From assembly GCA_030753265.1 (NCBI GenBank), contig JASMCQ010000072.1:1-15747 (forward strand): a stretch of DNA of 15,747 bases, written 5' to 3'. Positions 1 to 5,326 of the stretch are shown piece by piece. How positions within the stretch are numbered: position 1 is the stretch's first letter; every line of letters begins with the position of its first letter. The notes under the pieces are model-generated. The model saw only the letters and a program-made list of their open reading frames with translations. It had not been told where the DNA came from and made no database searches. The stretch comes from Dehalococcoidia bacterium (lineage in GTDB: Bacteria; Chloroflexota; Dehalococcoidia; UBA3495). Both the position numbers and the translations under genes were made by a program.

Positions 1-269
1 GCCGTCCGGAGCCTCAGGTTTGACGTCCCGCCCATGGGTCCCGGAGGCCCGCGGGGTAATGCTACCGGTCAGCCTCCAGCAGTCCGAGCGAAACTCCGGG
101 CTAGACTCCGGGCGAACAACGCCCCGGTGCAGGAGTATTGCAATGTTGCTGACGAGGATCTAGTCAGACGACCGAACGCGGCGCCTGTGGATCCCTCAGA
201 GGACGGGACACAGACCGTATAGGAATATACCAAGGAGGAAACTAGCCGTCAATTTGGCAGGAAAAGGTA
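1..269. other. Left-edge region without a convincing gene
   Basis: Frame 1 on the plus strand is open from the window edge to a TAG at 220-222 (about 73 codons). It could therefore be the 3' end of a gene that starts outside the window. The translation is rich in Pro, Arg and Ala with no recognisable motif, and open frames of this length are common in GC-rich DNA, so I do not call it a gene. After the stop lies a perfect inverted repeat, GTATA-GGAA-TATAC (217-230), then a strong Shine-Dalgarno-like AGGAGG at 233-238. No ATG or GTG follows at a usable distance; the nearest in-frame possibility is a TTG at 254 opening a 14-codon frame. The AGGAGG may be chance or the remnant of a lost start. 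Confidence 0.3.
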
Positions 270-299
270 TTGACGTATTAAGAACGCCTGTTCTATAAT
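270..299 (+). promoter_or_regulatory. Sigma70-type promoter of the Cys-cluster/HTH gene
   Basis: A -35 box TTGACG (270-275) and a perfect -10 box TATAAT (294-299) are separated by 18 bp, placing the start of transcription near 306, about 32 nt upstream of the ATG at 338. This is among the best matches to the housekeeping consensus in the window. The spacer is almost filled by a palindrome (281-294), so a protein bound there would compete directly with RNA polymerase. Confidence 0.7.
281..294. promoter_or_regulatory. Palindromic operator 1, LexA-like (GAAC-N4-GTTC)
   Basis: The sequence AGAACGCCTGTTCT has perfect 5-bp arms (AGAAC and GTTCT) around GCCT. It fits the GAAC-N4-GTTC core of the LexA (Cheo/SOS) box known from Bacillus and other Gram-positive bacteria. 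It lies between the -35 and -10 boxes and shares one base with the -10, an ideal place for a repressor. Which protein binds it is inference: LexA is the leading candidate, and autorepression by the HTH protein encoded downstream is the alternative. Confidence 0.55.
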
Positions 300-312
300 G
301 AGCTTGGTTATT

Positions 313-326
313 AGAACATCTGTTTT
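313..326. promoter_or_regulatory. Operator 2, second LexA-like box
   Basis: AGAACATCTGTTTT matches operator 1 at 11 of 14 positions and keeps the core as GAAC-N4-GTTT, still within the degenerate Gram-positive LexA pattern (GTTY). It starts 32 bp after operator 1, about three helical turns, so two dimers would sit on the same face of the DNA. It lies in the short 5' leader, just upstream of the GGAG ribosome-binding site (327-330). Confidence 0.5.
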
Positions 327-337
327 GGAGCATTGAG

Positions 338-667
338 ATGTCTATGTCGCCAACGGCCAGTTTCCTAGTTGACTCGGTCCCCGAATTCTGCCACTACGAG
401 GATACCGGGTGCGAAGTTTCGGCGTCGTGCCTCGACTGTCCCCTGCCCCAATGCAAGTACGACGACCCCGAATGGTTTCAGCGGCAACGCCGAATGGCCC
501 GCGACCTGACGGTCTGGTCGACGATGCAATCAGAGGACCTTACCGTGGAAGAGGCGGCGGCGCGTTTCTCGGTGACGGTGCGGACGGTCTTCCGGATCAT
601 GCGCCGCTGCCGGGAAGCGGCTCCGGACCTGGACTACCTGGCGCTTCAAGTCTTCGCGGCCGCCTAG
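338..667 (+). CDS. Small Cys-cluster helix-turn-helix protein
   Basis: A 109-residue protein with two visible parts. The N-terminal part has five cysteines (C18, C25, C31, C34, C39) in 22 residues, including a CLDCPLPQC stretch, and could bind zinc or an iron-sulfur cluster. Residues about 67-92 look like a helix-turn-helix of the sigma-region-4 or excisionase type (LTVEEAAARFSVTVRTVFRI), followed by basic residues. A DNA-binding regulator that senses metal, redox state or damage is the natural reading, but function is inferred only. The ATG has a GGAG 7 nt upstream; a second ATG two codons on is possible. It stands alone, convergent with the acyl-CoA dehydrogenase gene, and its promoter carries two LexA-like boxes. 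I recall similar small proteins in Chloroflexota but cannot confirm a family name. Confidence 0.8.
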   Translation: MSMSPTASFLVDSVPEFCHYEDTGCEVSASCLDCPLPQCKYDDPEWFQRQRRMARDLTVWSTMQSEDLTVEEAAARFSVTVRTVFRIMRRCREAAPDLDYLALQVFAAA

Positions 668-692
668 CAACCGGCTGATCTGAACGTAACCG

Positions 693-765
693 GGGTGAAG
701 GCCGCAAGTGTTTCACCCGCCGGTGGCGCCCCGCCACCGCGTGGGGACTCAGGGCAAGCCCCGCG
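693..765. repeat. Three consecutive stem-loops between convergent genes
   Basis: Hairpin A pairs GGGTGAA (693-699) with TTCACCC (712-718). Hairpin B pairs CGGTGGCG (721-728) with CGCCACCG (732-739) across a 3-nt loop. Hairpin C pairs CGTGGGG (740-746) with CCCCGCG (759-765), with one G-U pair if transcribed. They start about 25 nt after the HTH gene stop and lie beyond the acyl-CoA dehydrogenase stop on the other strand. They could end transcription from both sides, although no T-tract follows, or form part of a small structured RNA. Confidence 0.5.
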
Positions 766-829
766 AAGGGTCTGAAGTTGGGCCGGCTCCCCGGTGCGAG
801 AGGCGGCCGGTTCCGGCCCCGGCTGGACC

Positions 830-2005
830 TCAGCCCCGGGGAAGGCCCAGACCCCTGCTGGCGATGATGTTTCGCTGCACTTCGGAGGTCCCCGCGGCGA
901 TGGTGTGGGAGAAGCTGATCATCCAGTTTTCGGGGACCTGGCCCCGGAGGGGCGCCAGTCGGTCGCCCTGTTTCAGCGCTCCGTACGGGCCCAGAATCTC
1001 CACCGCGGCCACCGTCGACCGGTGCTGCGTTTCGCTCCCGAACACCTTGCTCATGGAAGCCTCTTTGTTGGGCACCTGCCCTTCGCCCTGCATGTAGGCC
1101 ACGTTATAGGCAATCAGGCGGGCCACTTCGCATTCGATGTACCGGTCGGCAAGCAAGTTCCGCACCCAGGGGGTCTCCAGCAGAACCTGGCCGCTGCGCC
1201 TGGTCTCGGCAGCGTATCCCCGCACGTCGTCCAGCAACCGGCGGGCGCCGGCCGAGTAGTCGATGCCGGACCGCTCGAAATCCAGGAGAGTCACCGCCAC
1301 GTACCAACCCCGGTCTTCCTCGCCCACCACGTTCCGGCGAGGTACCCGGACGTTATCGAATACCACCTCGTTGAATTCCTGGCCTCCGGCCATGTTGCCG
1401 ATGGGCCGCACCTCGATGCCCGGAGATTTCATGTCCACCAGAATGAAGCTGATCCCCCGGTGTTTGGGGGCGTCGGGGTTGGTGCGGGTCAACAGCATGA
1501 TCCAGTCCGCCCGATGAGCCAGGCTGGTCCAAATCTTGCTGCCGTTGATGACGAAGTCGTCACCATCCCGGACGGCGCGGGTGCTGAGGGATGCCAGGTC
1601 CGACCCGGATTCCGGCTCGCTGTACCCCTGGCACCACTGAACCTCACCCTTGGCGACCAGGGGAAGATGGGCCTGCCGCTGCTCCTCAGTGCCGTGAATC
1701 ATCAAAGTGGGGCCCAGCATCCGAACCCCGAATATGTCCCGGCCCGGGGCCCGCAGGTAGGCCATTTCCTCGTTGTAAATGGTCGAGCGGACCGGCGAAG
1801 CGTCCTGGCCACCGTAGGCCTCCGGCCAGTGCATGGTGAGCCAGCCCCGATCCGCCAGCTTCTTGCGCATCTGGCGGGTAAGGTCCCAATCGTGTCCGCC
1901 AGGGAACCGGTCGAAGCTCTCCCAATCAGGAGGAAGTTCGGCCCGGACAAAACCCTGGAGGTCATGGCGAAAGGTATCGTCTTCCGGGCTGAACTTGAAA
2001 TCCAC
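830..2005 (-). CDS. Acyl-CoA dehydrogenase family protein
   Basis: A flavoprotein of the acyl-CoA dehydrogenase family, expected to oxidise an acyl-CoA thioester at the alpha-beta bond with FAD and pass electrons to electron-transfer flavoprotein. I take the GTG at 2005 as start, giving 391 residues: it has AGGAG 7 nt upstream, and the protein then opens with the typical DFKFSPEDDTFRHDL. An upstream ATG at 2044 would add 13 unlikely residues. Family signatures are YSEPESGSDLASL and NGSKIWTS in the middle and the C-terminal GTSEVQRNIIASRGLG. The medium-chain-type catalytic Glu before GTSE is replaced by Ala (AAGTSE). E244 in LLDFERSG matches the position used by isovaleryl- and long-chain-type enzymes and is the likely base. 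Substrate unknown. It lies 81 nt downstream of the RAM gene, probably in one transcript. Confidence 0.93.
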   Translation of the reverse strand: MDFKFSPEDDTFRHDLQGFVRAELPPDWESFDRFPGGHDWDLTRQMRKKLADRGWLTMHWPEAYGGQDASPVRSTIYNEEMAYLRAPGRDIFGVRMLGPTLMIHGTEEQRQAHLPLVAKGEVQWCQGYSEPESGSDLASLSTRAVRDGDDFVINGSKIWTSLAHRADWIMLLTRTNPDAPKHRGISFILVDMKSPGIEVRPIGNMAGGQEFNEVVFDNVRVPRRNVVGEEDRGWYVAVTLLDFERSGIDYSAGARRLLDDVRGYAAETRRSGQVLLETPWVRNLLADRYIECEVARLIAYNVAYMQGEGQVPNKEASMSKVFGSETQHRSTVAAVEILGPYGALKQGDRLAPLRGQVPENWMISFSHTIAAGTSEVQRNIIASRGLGLPRG

Positions 2006-2031
2006 GGCGACTCTCCTGTTCAGGTATGGGG

Positions 2032-2078
2032 GGCGGCTACCCAAGGGACACGAGGCGAGGACCTCGAAGGCAGCCGCC
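2032..2078. repeat. Intercistronic inverted repeat
   Basis: GGCGGCT (2032-2038) and AGCCGCC (2072-2078) are perfect 7-bp arms around 33 nt, in the gap between the RAM gene and the acyl-CoA dehydrogenase gene. In the minus-strand transcript this would form a stem shortly upstream of the AGGAG site of the dehydrogenase. It could affect the relative yield of the two genes through partial termination, mRNA stability or start-site access. No T-tract is present. Confidence 0.35.
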
Positions 2079-2086
2079 CGGGAGGC

Positions 2087-2323
2087 CTACGACCCTACAG
2101 CCACGCAGGTAACCGTCCGGACCACACCGGGGACGGTGTGGATGTGACCGGTAACCAGGTTCCCCACCACGGTCATATCGACCGCGCCGATCACCGCTAT
2201 TATGTCGTAGGGGCCGGTCACCACGTCTACCGACTCTATGCCTTCCAAGCCTTTCAAAGTGCCGGCTACTTCCCGGGTCTTGCCAACCGCGGTCTCCACC
2301 AGCAGATACGCTCTAGTTGTCAT
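2087..2323 (-). CDS. Stand-alone Lrp/AsnC ligand-binding (RAM) domain protein
   Basis: A 78-residue protein that is almost exactly one RAM domain, the ligand-binding and oligomerising half of Lrp/AsnC regulators, with no DNA-binding helix-turn-helix. The alternating pattern (RAYLLVETAVGK, then ESVDVVTGPYDIIAVIG, then VPGVVRTVTCVAV) is typical, and the GPYD turn is characteristic. Such proteins generally assemble into dimers or rings and bind amino acids or related small molecules. The ATG at 2323 has GGAGGGG upstream at a good distance. It is the first gene after a strong minus-strand promoter, with the acyl-CoA dehydrogenase following. The pairing suggests it senses a metabolite linked to acyl-CoA or branched-chain amino acid breakdown; that link is inference. 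Confidence 0.9.
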   Translation of the reverse strand: MTTRAYLLVETAVGKTREVAGTLKGLEGIESVDVVTGPYDIIAVIGAVDMTVVGNLVTGHIHTVPGVVRTVTCVAVGS

Positions 2324-2431
2324 TCCTACCCCTCCGAGACTTGTCCAGGGTTGGAGCCTGGCCTCTAGCCGCCACCGTCATCCGGGGACTCAGGTTGGTT
2401 AAATTGGGGTGACCCAAGCAATATGGGGCTA

Positions 2432-2460
2432 ATTTTACGGCCCGCCTCCGGCCCTGTCAA
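2432..2460 (-). promoter_or_regulatory. Strong sigma70-type promoter for the RAM/acyl-CoA dehydrogenase pair
   Basis: Read on the minus strand, a perfect TTGACA (2460-2455), a 17-bp spacer and TAAAAT (2437-2432) form a near-ideal housekeeping promoter. Transcription would start near 2425, giving a leader of about 100 nt before the RAM gene start at 2323. No clear operator palindrome overlaps it. Confidence 0.65.
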
Positions 2461-2658
2461 TTCGCGCCGCGCCCGCCGGCCCGCCGGGCACGAGGCGGCT
2501 GCTTCGACGATGCTCACCGTCTTTCTCCGTATCTGACTCGGTCGAGCGGCCGGGCCATCGGCCTCGATCCAGGAAAATCAGCTTGACATCCCTCCCGGCT
2601 CACGCGGGGACCCCGGCATCCGGATCGATTTCTCCTTCGGTGCGGCCGGCAGGGGCGT

Positions 2659-2664
2659 TATAAT
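2659..2664 (+). promoter_or_regulatory. -10 box of rsmG implying a leaderless mRNA
   Basis: A perfect TATAAT ends 7 nt before the rsmG ATG (2672). Standard spacing puts the first transcribed base at 2671 or 2672, on or one base before the start codon. No Shine-Dalgarno sequence lies upstream of the ATG, in agreement. The -35 region is poor (TTCGGT at 2636-2641 with 17-bp spacing). Confidence 0.55.
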
Positions 2665-2671
2665 ATCGGTA

Positions 2672-3397
2672 ATGTCCCAAAGGATGGAGATACTAGCCCT
2701 GGGGGCCGCCCAATTGGGCCTGGCGCTGACGCCGAGGCAGCTAGACCAATTCGAGGCGTACCACCACGAGCTGGCCCTCTGGAACCAGCGGGTGAACCTG
2801 ACCTCGATCACCCGATACCCTGAAGTCCAGTCGAGGCATTTTGTAGACTCCCTCACCGTTTGCCTGGCGTTCCCCGGCGGCATGGCCCAGCAGCTCCGGA
2901 TTGTTGACGTGGGGACGGGCGCTGGGTTTCCCGGCCTGCCTTTGAAGCTCGTTTTCCCCGACATCCAGCTGTCCCTGGTAGAGTCGGTGGGCAAGAAGGC
3001 CAGGTTCTTGGAGCATCTGGTGGCCACTCTGGGCCTTGCCGGCGTCGAGGTGCACACCGCCCGGGCGGAGGAGCTGGCCCACCGGCCCGAGCTGCGGGAG
3101 ACCTTCGACCTGGCGGTGAGCCGGGGCGTAGCCTCGGTACCGGTCCTCCTGGAGTACACTCTGCCATTCTGTTGCCTGGGCGGCCGGGTGGCGCTGCTGA
3201 AGCACGGCGGCATCGAGGACGAGCTGTCCGGCGCGACCCCGGCGCTGGACCTGCTGGGAGGACGCCTGGAGAAGGTGCATCCGGTCCGGGTCACCGGCCT
3301 GGCCGGCGGCCGCGTGGTGGTAGCTTTCGAGAAGGTGTATTCAACCCCGGCCAAATACCCCAGACGCCCTGGAATGCCGGCTAAACGGCCGCTCTAG
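2672..3397 (+). CDS. rsmG: 16S rRNA (guanine-527-N7)-methyltransferase RsmG
   Basis: A 241-residue cytoplasmic SAM-dependent methyltransferase expected to form m7G at position 527 of 16S rRNA, a modification affecting streptomycin sensitivity in other bacteria. Landmarks in order are WNQRVNLTSI (37-46) with HFVDSL after it, the SAM-binding loop IVDVGTGAGFPGLPL (77-91), VESVGKKARFLEHL (103-116) after the second strand, and the core AVSRGVAS, which corresponds to the family ARAVA region. Length is slightly above the usual 205-240. The ATG at 2672 sits at the predicted transcription start with no ribosome-binding site, so translation may be leaderless. An internal ATG at codon 5 is the alternative start. 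The gene is monocistronic by spacing, with a palindromic repeat shortly after its stop. Confidence 0.95.
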   Translation: MSQRMEILALGAAQLGLALTPRQLDQFEAYHHELALWNQRVNLTSITRYPEVQSRHFVDSLTVCLAFPGGMAQQLRIVDVGTGAGFPGLPLKLVFPDIQLSLVESVGKKARFLEHLVATLGLAGVEVHTARAEELAHRPELRETFDLAVSRGVASVPVLLEYTLPFCCLGGRVALLKHGGIEDELSGATPALDLLGGRLEKVHPVRVTGLAGGRVVVAFEKVYSTPAKYPRRPGMPAKRPL

Positions 3398-3430
3398 GCT
3401 AGCGTCTTGCATGAGGCTTGATACCTCCTC

Positions 3431-3496
3431 CGTCATCCCGGCGAAAGCCGGGACCCAGTGAACGAATTTTGGATTCCGGCCTTCGCTGGAACGACA
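3431..3496. repeat. Palindromic repeat element A, possible rsmG terminator
   Basis: Two 27-nt arms (3431-3457 and 3470-3496) are inverted copies matching at 20 of 27 positions around a 12-nt centre. The left arm itself contains a perfect hairpin, CCCGGC-GAAA-GCCGGG (3437-3452). The wording (GTCATCCCGGCGAAAGCCGG near one end, GGATTCCGGCCTTCGC near the other) is that of a short palindromic repeat I recall scattered through many bacterial genomes. It starts 34 nt after the rsmG stop and could act as terminator or 3'-end stabiliser. Confidence 0.6.
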
Positions 3497-3679
3497 GGTA
3501 GAAGACGCCGGCAAACGCCAGCAAGACGAAGGCGGAGATCGACCGTCAAACATTATCGCTGATGGCAAGCTATTCACAAAGCAGCGCTCTTGGCCAACCA
3601 GCTGAAGACTGAAATCGACCTCAAAATAGCTCACCATACCCCTACGGAATGGCCTCGTCTCGGGATAGATGGCTGGGGA

Positions 3680-3708
3680 TTGCACCCCTGCGCCCATATT
3701 TGTATGAT
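3680..3708 (+). promoter_or_regulatory. Candidate promoter of the epimerase gene
   Basis: TTGCAC (3680-3685), a 17-bp spacer and TATGAT (3703-3708; 5 of 6 to consensus) lie upstream of the epimerase gene. Transcription would begin near 3715, giving a leader of about 70 nt. The -35 box is weak, so this is a moderate call. Confidence 0.4.
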
Positions 3709-3785
3709 GGACGCGACCTCTGAGGAAACGTTCAATCTCCCCTGCCAAGCCCGTTCAGCCAATACATCTAGCAGGAGGACTCTCT

Positions 3786-4727
3786 ATGTCCGTGATGGTC
3801 ACCGGCGGCACCGGCTTCATCGGCAACCGAATCATCCGCATGCTTGTCGAGCGAGGCGAGGACGTGGTCTGCTTCGACGTGGCCCCACCTCGCGCCAACC
3901 TCCAACCCTTCCTGGACCGCATCAAGCTCTACCGGGGCGACATCACCCAGATACCCCATCTCTTGGAGGCGGTGAACACCCATAAGGTTCACAAGATAAT
4001 CCACATGGCCGCCATGCTGCCCCCGGACACCGAGGAACGGCCTCATTACGCGATGCAGGTCAACATCTTGGGCACCAACAACGTCTTCGAAGTGGCCCGA
4101 TGGACCGGGGTGCAGCGGGTGGTGTACGCCAGCTCCATCGCCGTGTTCGGGGTCCAGGAGACCTTCGGCGAGCGGCTGATCAACGAGGAGGACCTGAATA
4201 GCCCGGCGAACGTTTACGGGATGACCAAGTCGGCCAACGACTTCGCCGCCGCAAAGTACACCGAGCGCTACGGCCTGGACCTGCGGGGTATCCGCATCTG
4301 CACCGTTTTCGGCCACGGCCGGGTGACCGGGATGACTGGGATGATCGGCGGCCTGATGATGTCACTGCCCGCCGTGGGCAAGCCGGTCTCCATGGTCTTT
4401 GACCCGGGTGAAAAGTCGCCGATGATCCACGCCGAGGACGCCGCCGAAATTTTCGTCCGGGCCGCCCTCAGCGACCGGCTCAATCACCCGGTATACATCA
4501 GCGGGGGACACCTGGCCACCGTCCAGGACATGGCCGACATCGTCCGCAGCTACATTCCCGAAGCCCAGATCACCATGGGCGACCAGGCCGTGCCCCATGT
4601 CTACCTATTGGACAACAGCCGGATGCTGGCGGACCTTGGCTACGAGCTGGCCCCTCTGCGGGTGCGGATACTGGAGCACATCAATGACGCCCGACGGGAA
4701 GCGGGGATGCCGCCGCTCAGCAGGTAG
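3786..4727 (+). CDS. NAD-dependent epimerase/dehydratase (extended SDR)
   Basis: A 313-residue extended short-chain dehydrogenase/reductase of the type acting on nucleotide sugars and related compounds. It opens with the Rossmann loop GGTGFIG (residues 7-13), has DIT and HMAA motifs in the NAD-binding half, and carries the catalytic serine in YASSIAVFG and the YGMTK pair (Tyr and Lys of YxxxK). The C-terminal half holds PMIHAEDAAEIFVRAA and YISGG, usual for substrate-side contacts. AGGAGG lies 7 nt before the ATG, so the start is firm. Length is normal for the family. No sugar-synthesis or cell-wall genes sit beside it, so substrate and pathway cannot be deduced; an epimerase, dehydratase or reductase of a non-sugar substrate is equally possible. 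Confidence 0.9.
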   Translation: MSVMVTGGTGFIGNRIIRMLVERGEDVVCFDVAPPRANLQPFLDRIKLYRGDITQIPHLLEAVNTHKVHKIIHMAAMLPPDTEERPHYAMQVNILGTNNVFEVARWTGVQRVVYASSIAVFGVQETFGERLINEEDLNSPANVYGMTKSANDFAAAKYTERYGLDLRGIRICTVFGHGRVTGMTGMIGGLMMSLPAVGKPVSMVFDPGEKSPMIHAEDAAEIFVRAALSDRLNHPVYISGGHLATVQDMADIVRSYIPEAQITMGDQAVPHVYLLDNSRMLADLGYELAPLRVRILEHINDARREAGMPPLSR

Positions 4728-4899
4728 CGGGCCTCGAGTTCCCAGGGCGCCCTCCATACGACGGGAGCAGGTATGGGGCACCCCATATAGGACTCCGCAC
4801 CGGATATCAATTGGCTTTCGCTGGAGATGGCCGGCTGATCGAAGTACGCTGCCATCGGTGTTCTCGCGGCCTGACGGCCTGGGTGACTAGCGCTCGTTG

Positions 4900-4928
4900 G
4901 CGGGAAGGAGAAAAAGGCTCCTCCCCGC
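4900..4928. repeat. GC-rich hairpin with A-rich loop
   Basis: GCGGGAAGGAG (4900-4910) pairs with CTCCTCCCCGC (4918-4928) at 10 of 11 positions around the loop AAAAAGG. Predicted stability is high. It lies about 170 nt after the epimerase stop, is not followed by a T-tract on either strand, and has no gene close by, so its role is unclear. Confidence 0.4.
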
Positions 4929-5244
4929 TGGCTGAGCCGGTACAGCCGGTACAGTTCCACCAATCTAGCCAATTGGGTTTCGATCGTCAACATGGCGGCA
5001 CTCCCGGACTCAGTTGATCAAAGGTCTATGGAGCCAGTTTCCCGAGGGCATGGGCTTCCGGTCTGTGCCGTTTCTCCTGGATCGGTTGTGACGCCGGTCA
5101 CATCTGAAACCGGCGGGATTGAGTAACCGGCACTTCGCCGCGTCGAAGCAACGTGTCTTGCGTCGGCCGGTGGGGTCACTGCCGACCCGCTTTGACCAAC
5201 CCCCTCGCCTGGCTCCCAGCCGGGATGGGAACCGCGGAGCGTGC

Positions 5245-5274
5245 TTCCATTACTCGCCGCCCACAGACTATAAT
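5245..5274 (+). promoter_or_regulatory. Promoter of the metF-like gene
   Basis: A perfect -10 TATAAT (5269-5274) with a poor -35 (TTCCAT, 5245-5250, 18-bp spacing). Transcription would start near 5281, giving a leader of about 46 nt that ends in the AAGGTGG ribosome-binding site. A poor -35 with a perfect -10 suggests help from an activator or simply modest expression. Confidence 0.5.
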
Positions 5275-5326
5275 GTGGTTGAAATAGCCGGCCGGTGAGA
5301 GAATTTCGCCGAGAAGGTGGTGTAAC

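Larger units (their letters stand above)
2324..2671. other. Divergent intergenic region between the RAM gene and rsmG
   Basis: About 350 bp without a convincing coding frame. It holds a strong minus-strand promoter (2432-2460) and a -10 box next to the rsmG start on the plus strand. A lone TTGACA on the plus strand at 2583-2588 has no -10 box at a workable distance. Most of the remainder is GC-rich DNA in which I see no RNA gene or long repeat. Confidence 0.6.
3398..3785. other. Intergenic region between rsmG and the epimerase gene
   Basis: 388 bp with no convincing gene. Its left part holds a palindromic repeat element (3431-3496) that may end the rsmG transcript. Its right part holds a candidate promoter (3680-3708) and the AGGAGG site (3773-3778) of the epimerase gene. 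The DNA between them is less GC-rich than the flanking genes and has no recognised feature. Confidence 0.55.
4728..5326. other. Long intergenic region before the metF-like gene
   Basis: About 600 bp without a convincing gene. Near the left lies the inverted repeat TATGGGG-CA-CCCCATA (4772-4787). A longer hairpin at 4900-4928 pairs 10 of 11 bases around an AAAAAGG loop. The 9-bp unit GCCGGTACA is repeated in tandem near 4936-4953. The right end holds the metF promoter and ribosome-binding site. A 117-codon minus-strand frame (4640-4993) has a plausible GGGAG site and a helix-like start, but the rest reads as non-coding and it overlaps the epimerase 3' end, so I do not call it. Confidence 0.5.

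Noticed and set aside
233..269. Small leader peptide after the AGGAGG at 233-238
   Set aside because: The only start in range is a TTG 15 nt downstream, opening just 14 codons; the spacing is too long for a confident call.
794..2368. 524-codon plus-strand open frame
   Set aside because: It is the antisense shadow of the acyl-CoA dehydrogenase and RAM genes, both of which have firm motifs and start signals on the minus strand.
3772..4316. 182-codon minus-strand frame opposite the start of the epimerase gene
   Set aside because: Shadow frame; the plus-strand gene has AGGAGG, a Rossmann motif and YxxxK.
4640..4993. 117-codon minus-strand open frame with GGGAG before its ATG and a helix-like start (IETQLARLVELYRLYRL)
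   Set aside because: After about 25 codons the translation loses protein character, and its 3' part is antisense to the end of the epimerase gene. At best it is a remnant.
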